A stretch of 62,560 bases of DNA from assembly GCF_016904955.1 (NCBI RefSeq), contig NZ_JADIKE010000016.1:1-62560 (forward strand). The letters run 5' to 3'. Made by a program: the position numbers and the translations under genes. The notes below the pieces were generated by a model. That model saw only the letters and a program-made list of their open reading frames with translations, did no database searches and was not told the DNA's origin. This document shows positions 35,678-44,955 of this stretch, piece after piece; the first letter of the stretch is position 1, and the number at the start of each line of letters is the position of its first letter. Origin of the DNA: Dyella flava. GTDB taxonomy: Bacteria > Pseudomonadota > Gammaproteobacteria > Xanthomonadales > Rhodanobacteraceae.

Positions 35678-36850
35678 ATGCATCGGATCACGAGCGTGAC
35701 GGTGGCGGCTGCGTGCTTGGCGGGCCTGATGGCATTGCAGAGTCAGGCGGCATCGCCCACCCAATACCAGGTTCGCAATCTCGGCGCGCTGGGCGGCACG
35801 TCCAGCGGCGGTAGCAGCATCAACAACTTCGGGCTGGTCAGCGGTTTTTCCAATCTTCCAGGCAACCAGAGCACCCATGCGGCGGCCTGGCTAAATGGCG
35901 CTACCTTGGATTTGGGCACGTTGGGTGGCGCCAACAGCGCTGTCCTGTGGCCGGTCAAAAACGACTTCGGCGTACTCGTCGGCGTGGCGGAGACGGCGCA
36001 GGTCGATCCGCTGGGCGAGAACTGGAGTTGCTCGGCATTCTTTCCCACGGTTACCGGACACGTCTGCCTGGGCTTCGTGTGGCGATGGGGGCATATGCAG
36101 GCGTTGCCGACCCTGGGTGGTAACAATGGGTTCGCTGCAGGCGCCAATGATTTCGGGCTGGTCGTCGGATGGGCGGAAAATACCGTGCACGATCCCACCT
36201 GCACGCCGGGTTCTACGCAGGTGCTGCAGTTCAAGCCCGTGGTATGGGGGCCCGATGACAACGACGTCCGCGCGTTACCGTTGATCGGCACCGATACATC
36301 GGGTGCAGCGACAGCGATCAACAACAGCGGTCAGATTGTGGGTATCTCCGGTATTTGCGATCAGGCGGTCGGCCGCTTCACTGCGATTCACGCGGTCCTG
36401 TGGCAGGGCGATACCGTCACGAACCTGGGCAGTCTTGGCGTACCGGCCTGGAATACGCCGATGGCGATCAATCAAAAAGGCATCGTGGTGGGATTTGCGA
36501 ATGCGCCGGGCGGAGGTGCCCTCGGCAATTTCAACGTGCATGCGTTTATCTGGACGCCGGCTACCGGCATGCGCGATCTGGGCACGTTGCCTGGCGATAC
36601 GACCAGTCAAGCATTAGGTATCAACGACGAAGGTCTCATTGTCGGTGAATCGTGCGGTGCGAACGGTTGCCGTGCGGTGCTGTGGCAGAACGGCAGCATC
36701 GTCGATATGAATACGCTGGTCGCGCCCGGTTTTACCGATCAATTGGTGTATGCGAACGACATCAACGATGAGGGTGTGATTACCGGGCAGTCGGCGAACG
36801 CGACATCCGGTGTCAGTTGGACCTTCGTTGCGGTGCCGAGCGGGCACTAA
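35678..36850 (+). CDS. HAF-repeat extracellular protein
   Basis: 390 residues from ATG 35678 (GAAGGA 7 nt upstream). A signal peptide ends near LQSQA|AS. The body consists of ~40-50-residue repeats built on DLGTLGG, INNSGQIVG, INQKGIVVGFA and INDEGLIVGES, the 'probable HAF family' extracellular repeat that probably folds as a beta-propeller. Several Cys pairs (WSCSAF, TCTPGS, GICDQA, SCGANGC) may form disulphides. Secreted or periplasmic; no function is established for the family. Likely controlled by the divergent MocR-type protein. Confidence 0.85.
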   Translation: MHRITSVTVAAACLAGLMALQSQAASPTQYQVRNLGALGGTSSGGSSINNFGLVSGFSNLPGNQSTHAAAWLNGATLDLGTLGGANSAVLWPVKNDFGVLVGVAETAQVDPLGENWSCSAFFPTVTGHVCLGFVWRWGHMQALPTLGGNNGFAAGANDFGLVVGWAENTVHDPTCTPGSTQVLQFKPVVWGPDDNDVRALPLIGTDTSGAATAINNSGQIVGISGICDQAVGRFTAIHAVLWQGDTVTNLGSLGVPAWNTPMAINQKGIVVGFANAPGGGALGNFNVHAFIWTPATGMRDLGTLPGDTTSQALGINDEGLIVGESCGANGCRAVLWQNGSIVDMNTLVAPGFTDQLVYANDINDEGVITGQSANATSGVSWTFVAVPSGH

Positions 36851-36861
36851 AGAACGGTGGA

Positions 36862-36891
36862 ATTCCCCTCGCCCGGTCGGGCGAGGGGAAT
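36862..36891. terminator. 14-bp inverted repeat between convergent HAF gene and hppA
   Basis: ATTCCCCTCGCCCG and CGGGCGAGGGGAAT form a perfect stem with a minimal loop between two gene ends (12 nt after one stop, 14 nt after the other). It has no U-tract, so probably a bidirectional stabiliser/terminator. Confidence 0.65.
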
Positions 36892-36905
36892 CGGTAGAGT
36901 AATCA

Positions 36906-38933
36906 TCAAAGCAGCGGAATCAGCAACAACGCCACGATGTTGATGATCTTGATCAGCGGATTCACCGCGGGGCCCGCCGTATCCTTGTAGGGATCGCCCA
37001 CGGTGTCGCCGGTGACGGCAGCTTTGTGGGCATCCGAACCCTTGCCGCCGAAGTTGCCGTCTTCGATGTACTTCTTGGCGTTATCCCAGGCGCCGCCGCC
37101 GGTGGTCATCGAAATGGCGACGAACAAACCGGTGACGATGGTGCCGATCAACAGGCCGCCCAGCGCAACCGGGCCGAGCAGGAAGCCCACCAGGATCGGA
37201 ATCAGCACCGGCAGCAAGGAGGGAATCATCATCTCCTTGATCGCCGATTTGGTCAGCATATCCACCGCGCGCGAATAATCGGGCTTGGTGGTGCCTTGCA
37301 TGATGCCGGCGATTTCGCGGAACTGACGGCGCACTTCTTCCACCACCGCGCCCGCCGAACGGCCGACCGCCTCCATCGCCATCGCGCCGAACAGGTAGGG
37401 AATCAGGCCGCCGATCAGCAGGCCCACGATCACCCGGTGATCGGAAAGATCGAAGGTGAAGGTCTGGCCAGGATGATCCAGCGCCAGCCGATGCGTGTAG
37501 TCGGCGAACAGCACCAGCGCGGCGAGACCGGCCGAACCGATCGCATAACCCTTGGTCACCGCCTTGGTGGTGTTGCCAACCGCGTCAAGCGGATCGGTGA
37601 CGCCGCGCACTTCCGGCGGCAGCTCGGCCATTTCGGCGATGCCGCCGGCGTTGTCCGTTATCGGGCCATAGGCATCGAGTGCCACGATCATGCCGGTCAT
37701 CGACAACATGGCGGTGGCGGCAACGGCAATGCCGTACAAGCCGGCCAAGGCAAAAGCGCCCCAGATGGCTGCACACACCGCCAACACCGGCAGCGCGGTG
37801 GATTTCATCGAAACGCCGATACCGGCAATGATGTTGGTGGCATGACCGGTGGTCGATGACTGTGCCACATGGCGTACTGGACCATACTCGGTCGCGGTGT
37901 AGTACTCGGTAATCACCACGATCACTGCGGTTAGCACCAGACCAATCAACGCGCTGCCATACAAACGCGTGACGCCCAGCGTGGCATCGGCCATCAGTAT
38001 GGAAGTGATCGGCCAGAATGCGAGCGCAGCCAGCACGCCCGACACGATCACACCTTTGTACAACGCGCTCATGATCTTGGCGCCGCCGCCGGCGCGCACA
38101 AAGAACGTGCCGATCACCGACGCGATGATCGAGGCGCCGCCGAGCAGCAACGGATAGAGCACGGAGTTCGAGCCGGCCTGATCGCCCAGCACACCGCCCA
38201 GCAACATGCTGGCAATCAACGTGACGGCATAGGTCTCAAACAGATCGGCAGCCATGCCCGCGCAGTCGCCAACGTTGTCGCCGACGTTATCGGCGATTAC
38301 CGCGGGATTGCGCGGATCATCCTCCGGAATGCCGGCCTCGACCTTGCCGACCAGGTCCGCGCCGACATCCGCACCTTTGGTGAAAATGCCACCGCCCAGA
38401 CGGGCAAAGATGGAGATCAGCGAGGAACCGAAGGCCAGGCCCACCATCGCGTGCAAGGCGTGCTCGGTGTCATAGCCGAAGTGGGTCAGCGCAGCGTAGT
38501 AGCCCGCTACGCCGAGCAGGGCCAGGCCCACCACCAGCATGCCGGTGATCGCGCCACCGCGAAACGCTACGTTAAGCGCGGAGGCCAGGCCGCCGCGGGC
38601 CGCCTCAGCCGTACGTACATTGGCGCGCACCGAAACATTCATGCCGATATAGCCGGTGGCCCCGGACAGGATCGCGCCGATCGCAAAGCCGATCGCCGTC
38701 CCCCAATCCAGTGCAAAGCCGATGATGATCAGCAATATGAGGCCCACCAGGGCGATCGTGCGGTACTGACGGTTCAGATACGCCCGTGCGCCTTCCTGAA
38801 TCGCGGAGGCAATTTCTTGCATACGTTCGTTGCCCGGCGACTTCGCCAACACCCAACGTACTGAAAACGCTCCATACAAAATCGCCACGACCGCGCAAGC
38901 CAACGCGATCCACAAGCCGTACTGCTGCAGCAT
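36906..38933 (-). CDS. hppA: Membrane-bound proton-translocating pyrophosphatase, K+-independent type
   Basis: 675 residues from ATG 38933 (GGGGAGG upstream). About sixteen hydrophobic segments. [45 protein letters not shown] (spaced) is the PPi/Mg-binding region with D-x3-D-x3-D-type motifs, and the C-terminal [21 protein letters not shown] the second. [15 protein letters not shown] has Lys where K+-dependent enzymes have Ala, which marks the K+-independent H+-pumping class. It couples PPi hydrolysis to proton export in the inner membrane. Together with PPi-PFK (pfp) this supports energy-saving use of PPi. Confidence 0.96.
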   Translation of the reverse strand: MLQQYGLWIALACAVVAILYGAFSVRWVLAKSPGNERMQEIASAIQEGARAYLNRQYRTIALVGLILLIIIGFALDWGTAIGFAIGAILSGATGYIGMNVSVRANVRTAEAARGGLASALNVAFRGGAITGMLVVGLALLGVAGYYAALTHFGYDTEHALHAMVGLAFGSSLISIFARLGGGIFTKGADVGADLVGKVEAGIPEDDPRNPAVIADNVGDNVGDCAGMAADLFETYAVTLIASMLLGGVLGDQAGSNSVLYPLLLGGASIIASVIGTFFVRAGGGAKIMSALYKGVIVSGVLAALAFWPITSILMADATLGVTRLYGSALIGLVLTAVIVVITEYYTATEYGPVRHVAQSSTTGHATNIIAGIGVSMKSTALPVLAVCAAIWGAFALAGLYGIAVAATAMLSMTGMIVALDAYGPITDNAGGIAEMAELPPEVRGVTDPLDAVGNTTKAVTKGYAIGSAGLAALVLFADYTHRLALDHPGQTFTFDLSDHRVIVGLLIGGLIPYLFGAMAMEAVGRSAGAVVEEVRRQFREIAGIMQGTTKPDYSRAVDMLTKSAIKEMMIPSLLPVLIPILVGFLLGPVALGGLLIGTIVTGLFVAISMTTGGGAWDNAKKYIEDGNFGGKGSDAHKAAVTGDTVGDPYKDTAGPAVNPLIKIINIVALLLIPLL

Positions 38934-39366
38934 CGGTGCCTCCCCATCAGTTGTGAGCCATGCTGCCGGGTGCATAGGCGGCCCGGCATCGATCGTCCAT
39001 TACGGACAATTCTGAGAGAGCCCTGAAACAACCTGTCCGCCGTTTCGGTATGCGCCGGAGCGGCGGACTGGAGGGGCGTCCCAGATTTTTCCTGGGGTGA
39101 GTATAGGCAGACCTTTGTGGATTCCATGTTGTGCAACGCAGCGGGTGCCACGCGTGGCTTGGGCGAAAACCTCAATTTGGGAAGAATCCGAATTCAAATT
39201 CGGTCTGGTCCGATATGTCTGCGAAGAGTGCATGACTAACCTTGCATGTGTCCGGTGAGTACCTCCTTTGAGCGGCGTGAAACCGGAGAAACCCTAGAGC
39301 CCAAAGCCTCCCACGGCCGGTGTATGGCGCACTTCACTTCATCCGGTCACCTAATCGAGAAACGCC
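38934..39366. other. 433-nt intergenic region between divergent hppA and FkbM-like gene
   Basis: No coding frame with a ribosome site was seen. It should hold both promoters. One dyad stands out: CCGAATT-CA-AATTCGG at 39188-39203, a candidate operator. A run of ~60 nt around 39160-39220 is more AT-rich than its surroundings, as expected for a promoter. Confidence 0.5.
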
Positions 39367-40185
39367 ATGAATCACGTTGAGAACATCATGAACGTCATGG
39401 ACGCGGCCACCATCACCAAGGACGCGCACATCACCCCCAGCCACGCTCCCGCCGCCGCACCGGCCCAGCCGATGGTGCCGATGTGGAACACGCGTTACGG
39501 CATCGTGCCGGCCAGCCAGACGGATGATCTCGTCACGCAATCGCTGAAGAGCTACGGCGAATGGGCCGAGCACGAGCTCGACATCATCGCCGCCTTGCTG
39601 GACGAAGGCAGCATCGCCGTCCAGTACGGCGCCGAGCTGGGTGCGCAGGCGCTCGGTCTGGCCCGCCTGGTTGGCGGCACCGGCCAGGTACATGTGATTG
39701 AGCCGCGCCGCCTGGCGCACATCACGCTGTGTACGTCGGTCGCGCTCAATGGCCTGCAAAACGTCTATCCGCACCATGTCACGCTGGGTGATCGGAACGG
39801 GCAGGTGGATCTGCCGGCCTCGCCTGGTCATCCGCAGGAGCGTGCGCGGCTGGCCGCACTCGACTCAATCGAGCTTCCGGCGCTGCAACTGCTGAAGATC
39901 AATCCACCGGGCTGTCTGCTGGCGGTGCTCGCCGGGGCCGGTGGGATGTTGCGCGAGTACAAGCCGGCGATCTACTTCCGTCTTTCGACGATGGATCTGG
40001 CGCTCAGTGGAATCGCTGCGCTGAAGGCGAAGGGTTATCGCTGTTGGTCGCACTTGCCCCACCTGTACAACCCGTCCAACTTCAGCGGCAGCAAGCACAA
40101 CATCTTTCCTGGCTTCGTCAATCAGAACGTGATTGCCGTGCATCAGGACACTTCGGCGGGGTTTGAAAACCTCGTCGAACTTTGA
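39367..40185 (+). CDS. FkbM-family methyltransferase-like protein
   Basis: 272 residues from ATG 39367. Residues ~75-120 (SIAVQYGAELGAQALGLARL, then GQVHVIEPRRLAHITLCTSVALNGLQNV) follow the FkbM pattern: glycine-rich SAM motif, acidic residue at the end of strand 2 (VIEP), then a helix with NxxxN-like spacing. LPALQLLKINPPGCLLAVLAGA corresponds to the later IDFIKIDVEGxE motif, but the catalytic-looking acidic residues are replaced (INPPG), so activity is doubtful. The next gene follows after 19 nt, so they form an operon; possible roles are methylation of a glycan or a binding-only function. Confidence 0.65.
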   Translation: MNHVENIMNVMDAATITKDAHITPSHAPAAAPAQPMVPMWNTRYGIVPASQTDDLVTQSLKSYGEWAEHELDIIAALLDEGSIAVQYGAELGAQALGLARLVGGTGQVHVIEPRRLAHITLCTSVALNGLQNVYPHHVTLGDRNGQVDLPASPGHPQERARLAALDSIELPALQLLKINPPGCLLAVLAGAGGMLREYKPAIYFRLSTMDLALSGIAALKAKGYRCWSHLPHLYNPSNFSGSKHNIFPGFVNQNVIAVHQDTSAGFENLVEL

Positions 40186-40204
40186 TCGATGCGGGTTCGC
40201 AGTC

Positions 40205-42751
40205 ATGGGCGAGTTTGGACACCGCAGACAGTCGGGCGAACTCGACCAGCAGGCGCGATGCTCATCGCGCCTGCTCCTGGCAGGATCGTTGGCCGGATAC
40301 ATGAGTCTGGCGGCGTGCGTAGCTGCCAAGTCGACGAACACGCAAACGGCGCCATCTACCGGGCCTCGAAGCGAGTCGGCTGTTGAGCCCGTAAAGCCGC
40401 AGGCATCGCATTCGCCAGTGCAGCAGGCTTCCACGCAGCAGCATCCTGCGGCAATCGCCGAAACGGCACCGGCTGTAACCGGTCACAGGCAAGCCGCCGT
40501 GCATCGCACGCCGCCTGTCGCTGCGGTTCCGAAACCGGAGGTCGTCGGCGATGCCGAAGTGGTGTTGTCCCCCCAGACAACACAAGCCGCCGCGATCAAC
40601 AATTCCGATGACGTTGGCGATGCCGAGTTGGTGTTGCCCCCTCAGGCGGCAAAAGCTGCCGCGATGGAAGTACTCGATTACGTATGGTGGCTGGCGGCTG
40701 CGGTGCTCGCGCTGATTGTTCTCGGCATGCGCTGGGCGCTCCGCCGCGAAGCATCGGAATGGACTCTTGCGCAGCGTGCGCCGGCGCTTGAAGAACATCC
40801 CGCACGCCAGGCGTCTGCACCGGTTCCCGACGTTCCGGGTGAGGCCATGCCCGCTACGCCGGCCACGCCACCGGTGAAGATGGAACCGGTTCCGGCAGTG
40901 GCTGCTCCTGAGGCGCCAGTGTTGAACCCTGAATCCTTATCCGCTCCCGAGATTACAAGCGAGGCCGTTCCCGTTATGCCAGCGACATCACCCAGTGAGA
41001 TGGAATCGATTCCGACAGCGGCCACTCCTATGGCGACGGTGTTGAATCCGGCATTCTTCGAGCCGCGCACCACCGTACAGATCACGGTGACGCCGTCACA
41101 CCGTTCCGACATGGCGAGCGCTCCTGTCCGGGATCTGCGCCGCGCACGGCTGTTGTTGCAGCGGGGCGAGTTGGGGCAGGCGCTGACGCCGATCGCGTCA
41201 TTCCTGCGCGATTTGCAGCGCGAACGTCCAGCTGAGGAGAGCCCTGGGCGACCGGGGCTGTTGCCGGATCCGCTGTATCTGGATAACAGCCATCCGGTGT
41301 CGCGTCTCACCGCCGCGCTTCATGCCGACATCCGCTGGCGACTGGCGCGGCAGAGCCGCAGCGATGCGGACCATGTGCAGGCTATTTGCGCACTGGAAAC
41401 CTATCTCAGCTTCCGGTCGCAGGACATGGCTGCCCGGTTGCGCCTGGGGCATTGCCTGTTGCATCTGGCGGGACGGGAGAAGAACGCCGCCGCACAAGCG
41501 TCGCTATTGCACTACTGCATCGACATCTTGCGGCAGCCCTTCCACTTCGAGGCGGCACATCAGCAGTTGCTGCTCGCTTTGCTGGGTGAAGCGCTCTGCC
41601 GTCGCACCCTGCAGGATTCCGTCATCGATCAGCACAGCCAGGCAGAGGCGGAAGACTTGCTGCGTCAGGCCATCGCGATGGGGCCGATGCCGGGTCGGGA
41701 TGCCACATGGTGGCTGCAGAAATCGTTGACGACGACGGCCGCCGGCATGCAATCGGACCTGGAGCCAGCTCGACTGAACGAAGCCATCGCCTTGTTGCAG
41801 GATGCCGTCGAGGCCACCGTGACCAGACCGGAACACAGCCGTTGGCTGGCGGCTCTGCTGCGCGCCGAGCTGAAAGAGGCGCACTTGAATCCCGCGAGCG
41901 TATTGGCGCTGCGCCTGCGTCTGCGCGAGTTGCACGCACGGTATGCCGGTGAGATACAAACTGAGACATCGCCGACGATGCTTGCGGCATGGGTCGATTT
42001 GTTGTGCGCAATGGCCACTCCCTTGACCGGTGCTGCCGCACAGGCCCGCTATGGCGAAGTGGACGCCGCGCTCGATCGTCTTTCAACGCATGATGCGGAC
42101 GGCGGCCTGTATGCATCCGCGTGGATCCACATGGCGCAAGGGCGCCTGCGCGTCGAGAGCTGTGCGGGGCGCCGCGATCTGCTGCAACGTGCGGAGTCAT
42201 TGCTCGCGCCGCACCTGGATGGTGCCGATCCGGCCCTCTGCGTCGAGGCGGGTGAACTCGCGCATGCCCAGGCCTCTCAGGAAGAGGATCTCCAGGAGAG
42301 GAACGCAGCCTGCGCACGAGCGCTCGCCTTTGTGCGCCCTGCGCTCGGCTCGACGTCACCGCTCGCGGCACGGGCACTTCGCTGTGCACTCAAAGCGGCA
42401 CTGGCCTTGCAGCATGAAGAAGAGCGCCGTGTGCTCGCTGCGGATCTCAGCCGGCTGGCGCCTGAGGACACGGAATCGTTGGGCCTGCTTGCGGCCAGTG
42501 CCAGTCAGGACGGCATGCCTGCCGACGCCTGCGGTTATCTGGAGCGAGCCGCGCAGGGATCGAAGGCGTTACCTGACGATCTGCTCGAGCTCTGGAAGCA
42601 TGCCAGCGTGCTATGGGCCAGTCAGTGCGGCAACGATGCCGCATGGCAAGTCAACCAGCATCAACTGCGGTTTGCGGAAAACCGTCGCGGTCGAGGTCGG
42701 CCGCCGGTGGTTGACGCGCACCGCACCGTTTGCGTGGCCGCTACGCCTTGA
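40205..42751 (+). CDS. Large TPR-type protein with FimV-like topology (lipobox, one transmembrane helix, cytoplasmic repeats)
   Basis: 848 residues from ATG 40205. The N-terminus has a hydrophobic stretch ending SLAACVAA, which could be a lipobox (Cys38). Residues ~40-158 are Pro/Ala/Gln-rich and contain a 23-residue tandem repeat (VGDAEVVLSPQ / VGDAELVLPPQ). YVWWLAAAVLALIVLGMRW at ~159-177 is a transmembrane helix followed by RR, so the C-terminal part should be cytoplasmic. Residues ~200-300 are again Pro/Ala-rich with a second imperfect duplication; residues ~320-840 are all-helical with TPR-like Ala/Leu spacing. Periplasmic low-complexity part, one helix and a cytoplasmic TPR domain recall FimV, the polar hub of type IV pili, but no LysM or FimV C-terminal motif was seen. 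Its 3' end overlaps pfp by 11 nt (convergent). Confidence 0.7.
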   Translation: MGEFGHRRQSGELDQQARCSSRLLLAGSLAGYMSLAACVAAKSTNTQTAPSTGPRSESAVEPVKPQASHSPVQQASTQQHPAAIAETAPAVTGHRQAAVHRTPPVAAVPKPEVVGDAEVVLSPQTTQAAAINNSDDVGDAELVLPPQAAKAAAMEVLDYVWWLAAAVLALIVLGMRWALRREASEWTLAQRAPALEEHPARQASAPVPDVPGEAMPATPATPPVKMEPVPAVAAPEAPVLNPESLSAPEITSEAVPVMPATSPSEMESIPTAATPMATVLNPAFFEPRTTVQITVTPSHRSDMASAPVRDLRRARLLLQRGELGQALTPIASFLRDLQRERPAEESPGRPGLLPDPLYLDNSHPVSRLTAALHADIRWRLARQSRSDADHVQAICALETYLSFRSQDMAARLRLGHCLLHLAGREKNAAAQASLLHYCIDILRQPFHFEAAHQQLLLALLGEALCRRTLQDSVIDQHSQAEAEDLLRQAIAMGPMPGRDATWWLQKSLTTTAAGMQSDLEPARLNEAIALLQDAVEATVTRPEHSRWLAALLRAELKEAHLNPASVLALRLRLRELHARYAGEIQTETSPTMLAAWVDLLCAMATPLTGAAAQARYGEVDAALDRLSTHDADGGLYASAWIHMAQGRLRVESCAGRRDLLQRAESLLAPHLDGADPALCVEAGELAHAQASQEEDLQERNAACARALAFVRPALGSTSPLAARALRCALKAALALQHEEERRVLAADLSRLAPEDTESLGLLAASASQDGMPADACGYLERAAQGSKALPDDLLELWKHASVLWASQCGNDAAWQVNQHQLRFAENRRGRGRPPVVDAHRTVCVAATP

Positions 42752-44012
42752 AATCAGGAAGCTTGCGTGCAACGGCCACGTTCTTGAGCTGCACATAGGA
42801 TGGCAATCCGTTTTTGCCGTAAGGAAGCGGCGCTTCACCCTTGATCAAGGGTGCAAGATAACGCCGCGCAGCGGCCGTGATACCGAAGCCGTCGCGGGTG
42901 AGAAATCCGGCCGGCATTTTTTTCTCGCGATTGGCGATCCTGTCCAGCGGCGCCGGCTCGATCTTCCAGCGATACGGCGCATCGGCGGTGCGCACGATGA
43001 CCGGCATCACCGCGTTCATGTCAGCCAGCGCGTAATCGACAGCGGCCTTGCCCACCGCGTACGCCTGGTCCGCATCGGTCTTGGAAGCCGAGTGACGAGC
43101 GGAGCGTTGCAGATAATCAGGCAAGGCCCAGTGATACTTGTAGCCTAGTTTTTCCTTGACCAAGGCTGCGAGCACGGGCGCAACGCCACCGAGCTGGGCG
43201 TGGCCGAACGCATCGCGAGTACCTGCTTCGGCCAGGAATTGGCCCTCGGCATTACGAATACCTTCGGAGGCCACCACCGTGCACCAGCCGACGCGTTCGA
43301 CCGTGGCCTTCACCTTGGCGAGGAAGGCGGCTTCGTCGAACACGCGTTCCGGGAACAAGATGATGTGCGGAGCCGCGTCAGCGCCTTCGCCGGCCAACCC
43401 TGAGGCCGCGGCAATCCAGCCTGCATGGCGGCCCATCACCTCCAGGATGAACACCTTGGTCGAGGTGTCGGCCATCGAAGCCACGTCCAGGCTTGCCTCC
43501 AGGGTAGAGACGGCGGTGTACTTGGCCACCGAGCCGAAGCCGGGGCAGCAATCGGTAACGGCCAGATCGTTGTCCACCGTCTTGGGGACGCCGATGCAGC
43601 GGATGTCATAACCCATGGCCTTGCCGAGCTGGGAGATTTTCAGCGCGGTGTCGGCGGAGTCGTTGCCACCGTTGTAGAGGAACCAACGGATGTCGTGCGC
43701 GCGCAGCACATCGATCAGCCGCTCGTATTCGGCGCGGTTGGCTTCCAGTGATTTCAGCTTGTAACGACATGAGCCAAAGGCGCCGCCCGGCGTGTGGCGT
43801 AGTGCTTCGATGGCCGCGGCGGTCTCCTTGCCGGAATCGATCAGATCCTCGCGCAGCGCGCCGAGGATGCCGTTGCGTGCCGCATAGACCTTGATGCCGT
43901 GGGTGCGGGCGTTCTGGATCACACCTGCCGCGGTCGCGTTGATCACGGCGGTCACGCCGCCAGATTGGGCGTACAGCAGGCGGCCGGTGGCGGGGCGGAC
44001 TTTGGGCTTCAT
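42741..44012 (-). CDS. pfp: Diphosphate-dependent 6-phosphofructokinase
   Basis: 423 residues. LLYAQSGGVTAVINATAAGV replaces the GGDAPGMN of ATP enzymes; GIPKTVDNDLAVTDCCPGFGS and MGRHAGWIAAASGLA are group II PFK motifs, and the Lys in PKTVDNDL is the residue associated with PPi specificity. It interconverts fructose-6-P + PPi and fructose-1,6-bisP + Pi, reversibly, in glycolysis. Many Xanthomonadales rely on this enzyme rather than PfkA. hppA lies 4 kb away and ppa 15 kb away; adk is the divergent neighbour. Confidence 0.95.
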   Translation of the reverse strand: MKPKVRPATGRLLYAQSGGVTAVINATAAGVIQNARTHGIKVYAARNGILGALREDLIDSGKETAAAIEALRHTPGGAFGSCRYKLKSLEANRAEYERLIDVLRAHDIRWFLYNGGNDSADTALKISQLGKAMGYDIRCIGVPKTVDNDLAVTDCCPGFGSVAKYTAVSTLEASLDVASMADTSTKVFILEVMGRHAGWIAAASGLAGEGADAAPHIILFPERVFDEAAFLAKVKATVERVGWCTVVASEGIRNAEGQFLAEAGTRDAFGHAQLGGVAPVLAALVKEKLGYKYHWALPDYLQRSARHSASKTDADQAYAVGKAAVDYALADMNAVMPVIVRTADAPYRWKIEPAPLDRIANREKKMPAGFLTRDGFGITAAARRYLAPLIKGEAPLPYGKNGLPSYVQLKNVAVARKLPDFKA

Positions 44013-44214
44013 CGGGCGTTCTCCAGACGGTTCTCAGTGGCCATGTGACAGTAAGGCTGCAAGCTCGGATCTCATAGGGATCAGGCACTTGGCGAAAATT
44101 CGGACAATCCGCGGTTTGACGACACCCCCCGCAGACGTTACCTTGACCTGTATTCATTTACGAATCTGTGGAACTGTCGCAGTGTGCGGCAGAACTCGGA
44201 TCTTGTGGGGTTCT

Positions 44215-44799
44215 ATGCGACTTGTCCTCCTTGGTGCGCCCGGTTCGGGCAAGGGTACCCAGGCCGCTCGGCTGAAGACCGAACTCGGCGTGCCGCACAT
44301 CTCGACCGGCGACATGCTGCGCGCCGCCGTGAAAGCAGGTACTCCCCTTGGCGTTAAAGCGAAGGCGGTCATGGATGCCGGCCAACTGGTTTCCGATGAC
44401 CTCCTGCTCGGCATGCTGGAAGAGCGCCTGGCCGAGGCCGATGTCAAATCCGGCTTCATCCTCGACGGCTACCCGCGAAACCTGGCGCAGGCTGATGCGC
44501 TGGATCACCTGCTGACCAAGATCGGTCAGCCACTCGATGCAGTGGTGAAGCTGGAAGTGCCGAACGAAGTGATCATCAAGCGTTGCGAAATCCGCTTCGC
44601 TGCCGAACATCGCAAGGACGATGATCCGGTGGTGGTGCGCGATCGTCTCAAGGTTTACGCGGAGCAGACCGCGCCGGTCGCCGATTTCTATGCCCGCCGC
44701 AGCAAGCTGCAGGTGGTGGATGGCGTGGGTGAGCTGGATGAGGTTACCGCTCGCGTCAAGCTTGCGCTGGCCAACGAAGCGGCCGCAGCCAGCGGTTGA
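44215..44799 (+). CDS. adk: Adenylate kinase (short form)
   Basis: 194 residues from ATG 44215. MRLVLLGAPGSGKGTQAARL is the P-loop; HISTGDMLRAAV, GFILDGYPRN and DRLKVYAEQTAPV are the AMP- and ATP-site motifs. The LID is the short non-zinc form (AEHRKDDDP in place of the more usual AEGRSDD). It catalyses ATP + AMP = 2 ADP in the cytoplasm. Divergent from pfp with a 202-nt promoter region between them. Confidence 0.96.
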   Translation: MRLVLLGAPGSGKGTQAARLKTELGVPHISTGDMLRAAVKAGTPLGVKAKAVMDAGQLVSDDLLLGMLEERLAEADVKSGFILDGYPRNLAQADALDHLLTKIGQPLDAVVKLEVPNEVIIKRCEIRFAAEHRKDDDPVVVRDRLKVYAEQTAPVADFYARRSKLQVVDGVGELDEVTARVKLALANEAAAASG

Positions 44800-44805
44800 T
44801 GCCTG

Positions 44806-44938
44806 TCGCTCCCCCTCCCCATAAGGAGAGAGTGGAGAGGAGTGAGAAGTAAGAGAAGAACCACACCGCTCTTGCTCTCTCTTACTCCTCACTCCTCTCC
44901 ACTCTCTCTTCGCTCTTAAGAGGGGAGAGGGCGTCAAC
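44806..44938. repeat. Composite inverted repeat between adk and mpl
   Basis: An inner pair of ~29-bp purine/pyrimidine arms (AGAGAGTGGAGAGGAGTGAG... at 44827-44855, its complement at ~44878-44909, one mismatch) lies inside an outer CCCCTCCCC/GGGGAGAGGG pair (44811-44820 and 44922-44931). It is a long version of the CCCTCTCC palindrome family seen at 8729 and 22328. The folded RNA would be a long hairpin between adk and mpl and could limit read-through. Confidence 0.8.
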
Positions 44939-44955
44939 GCACATACAGGTCTCGC

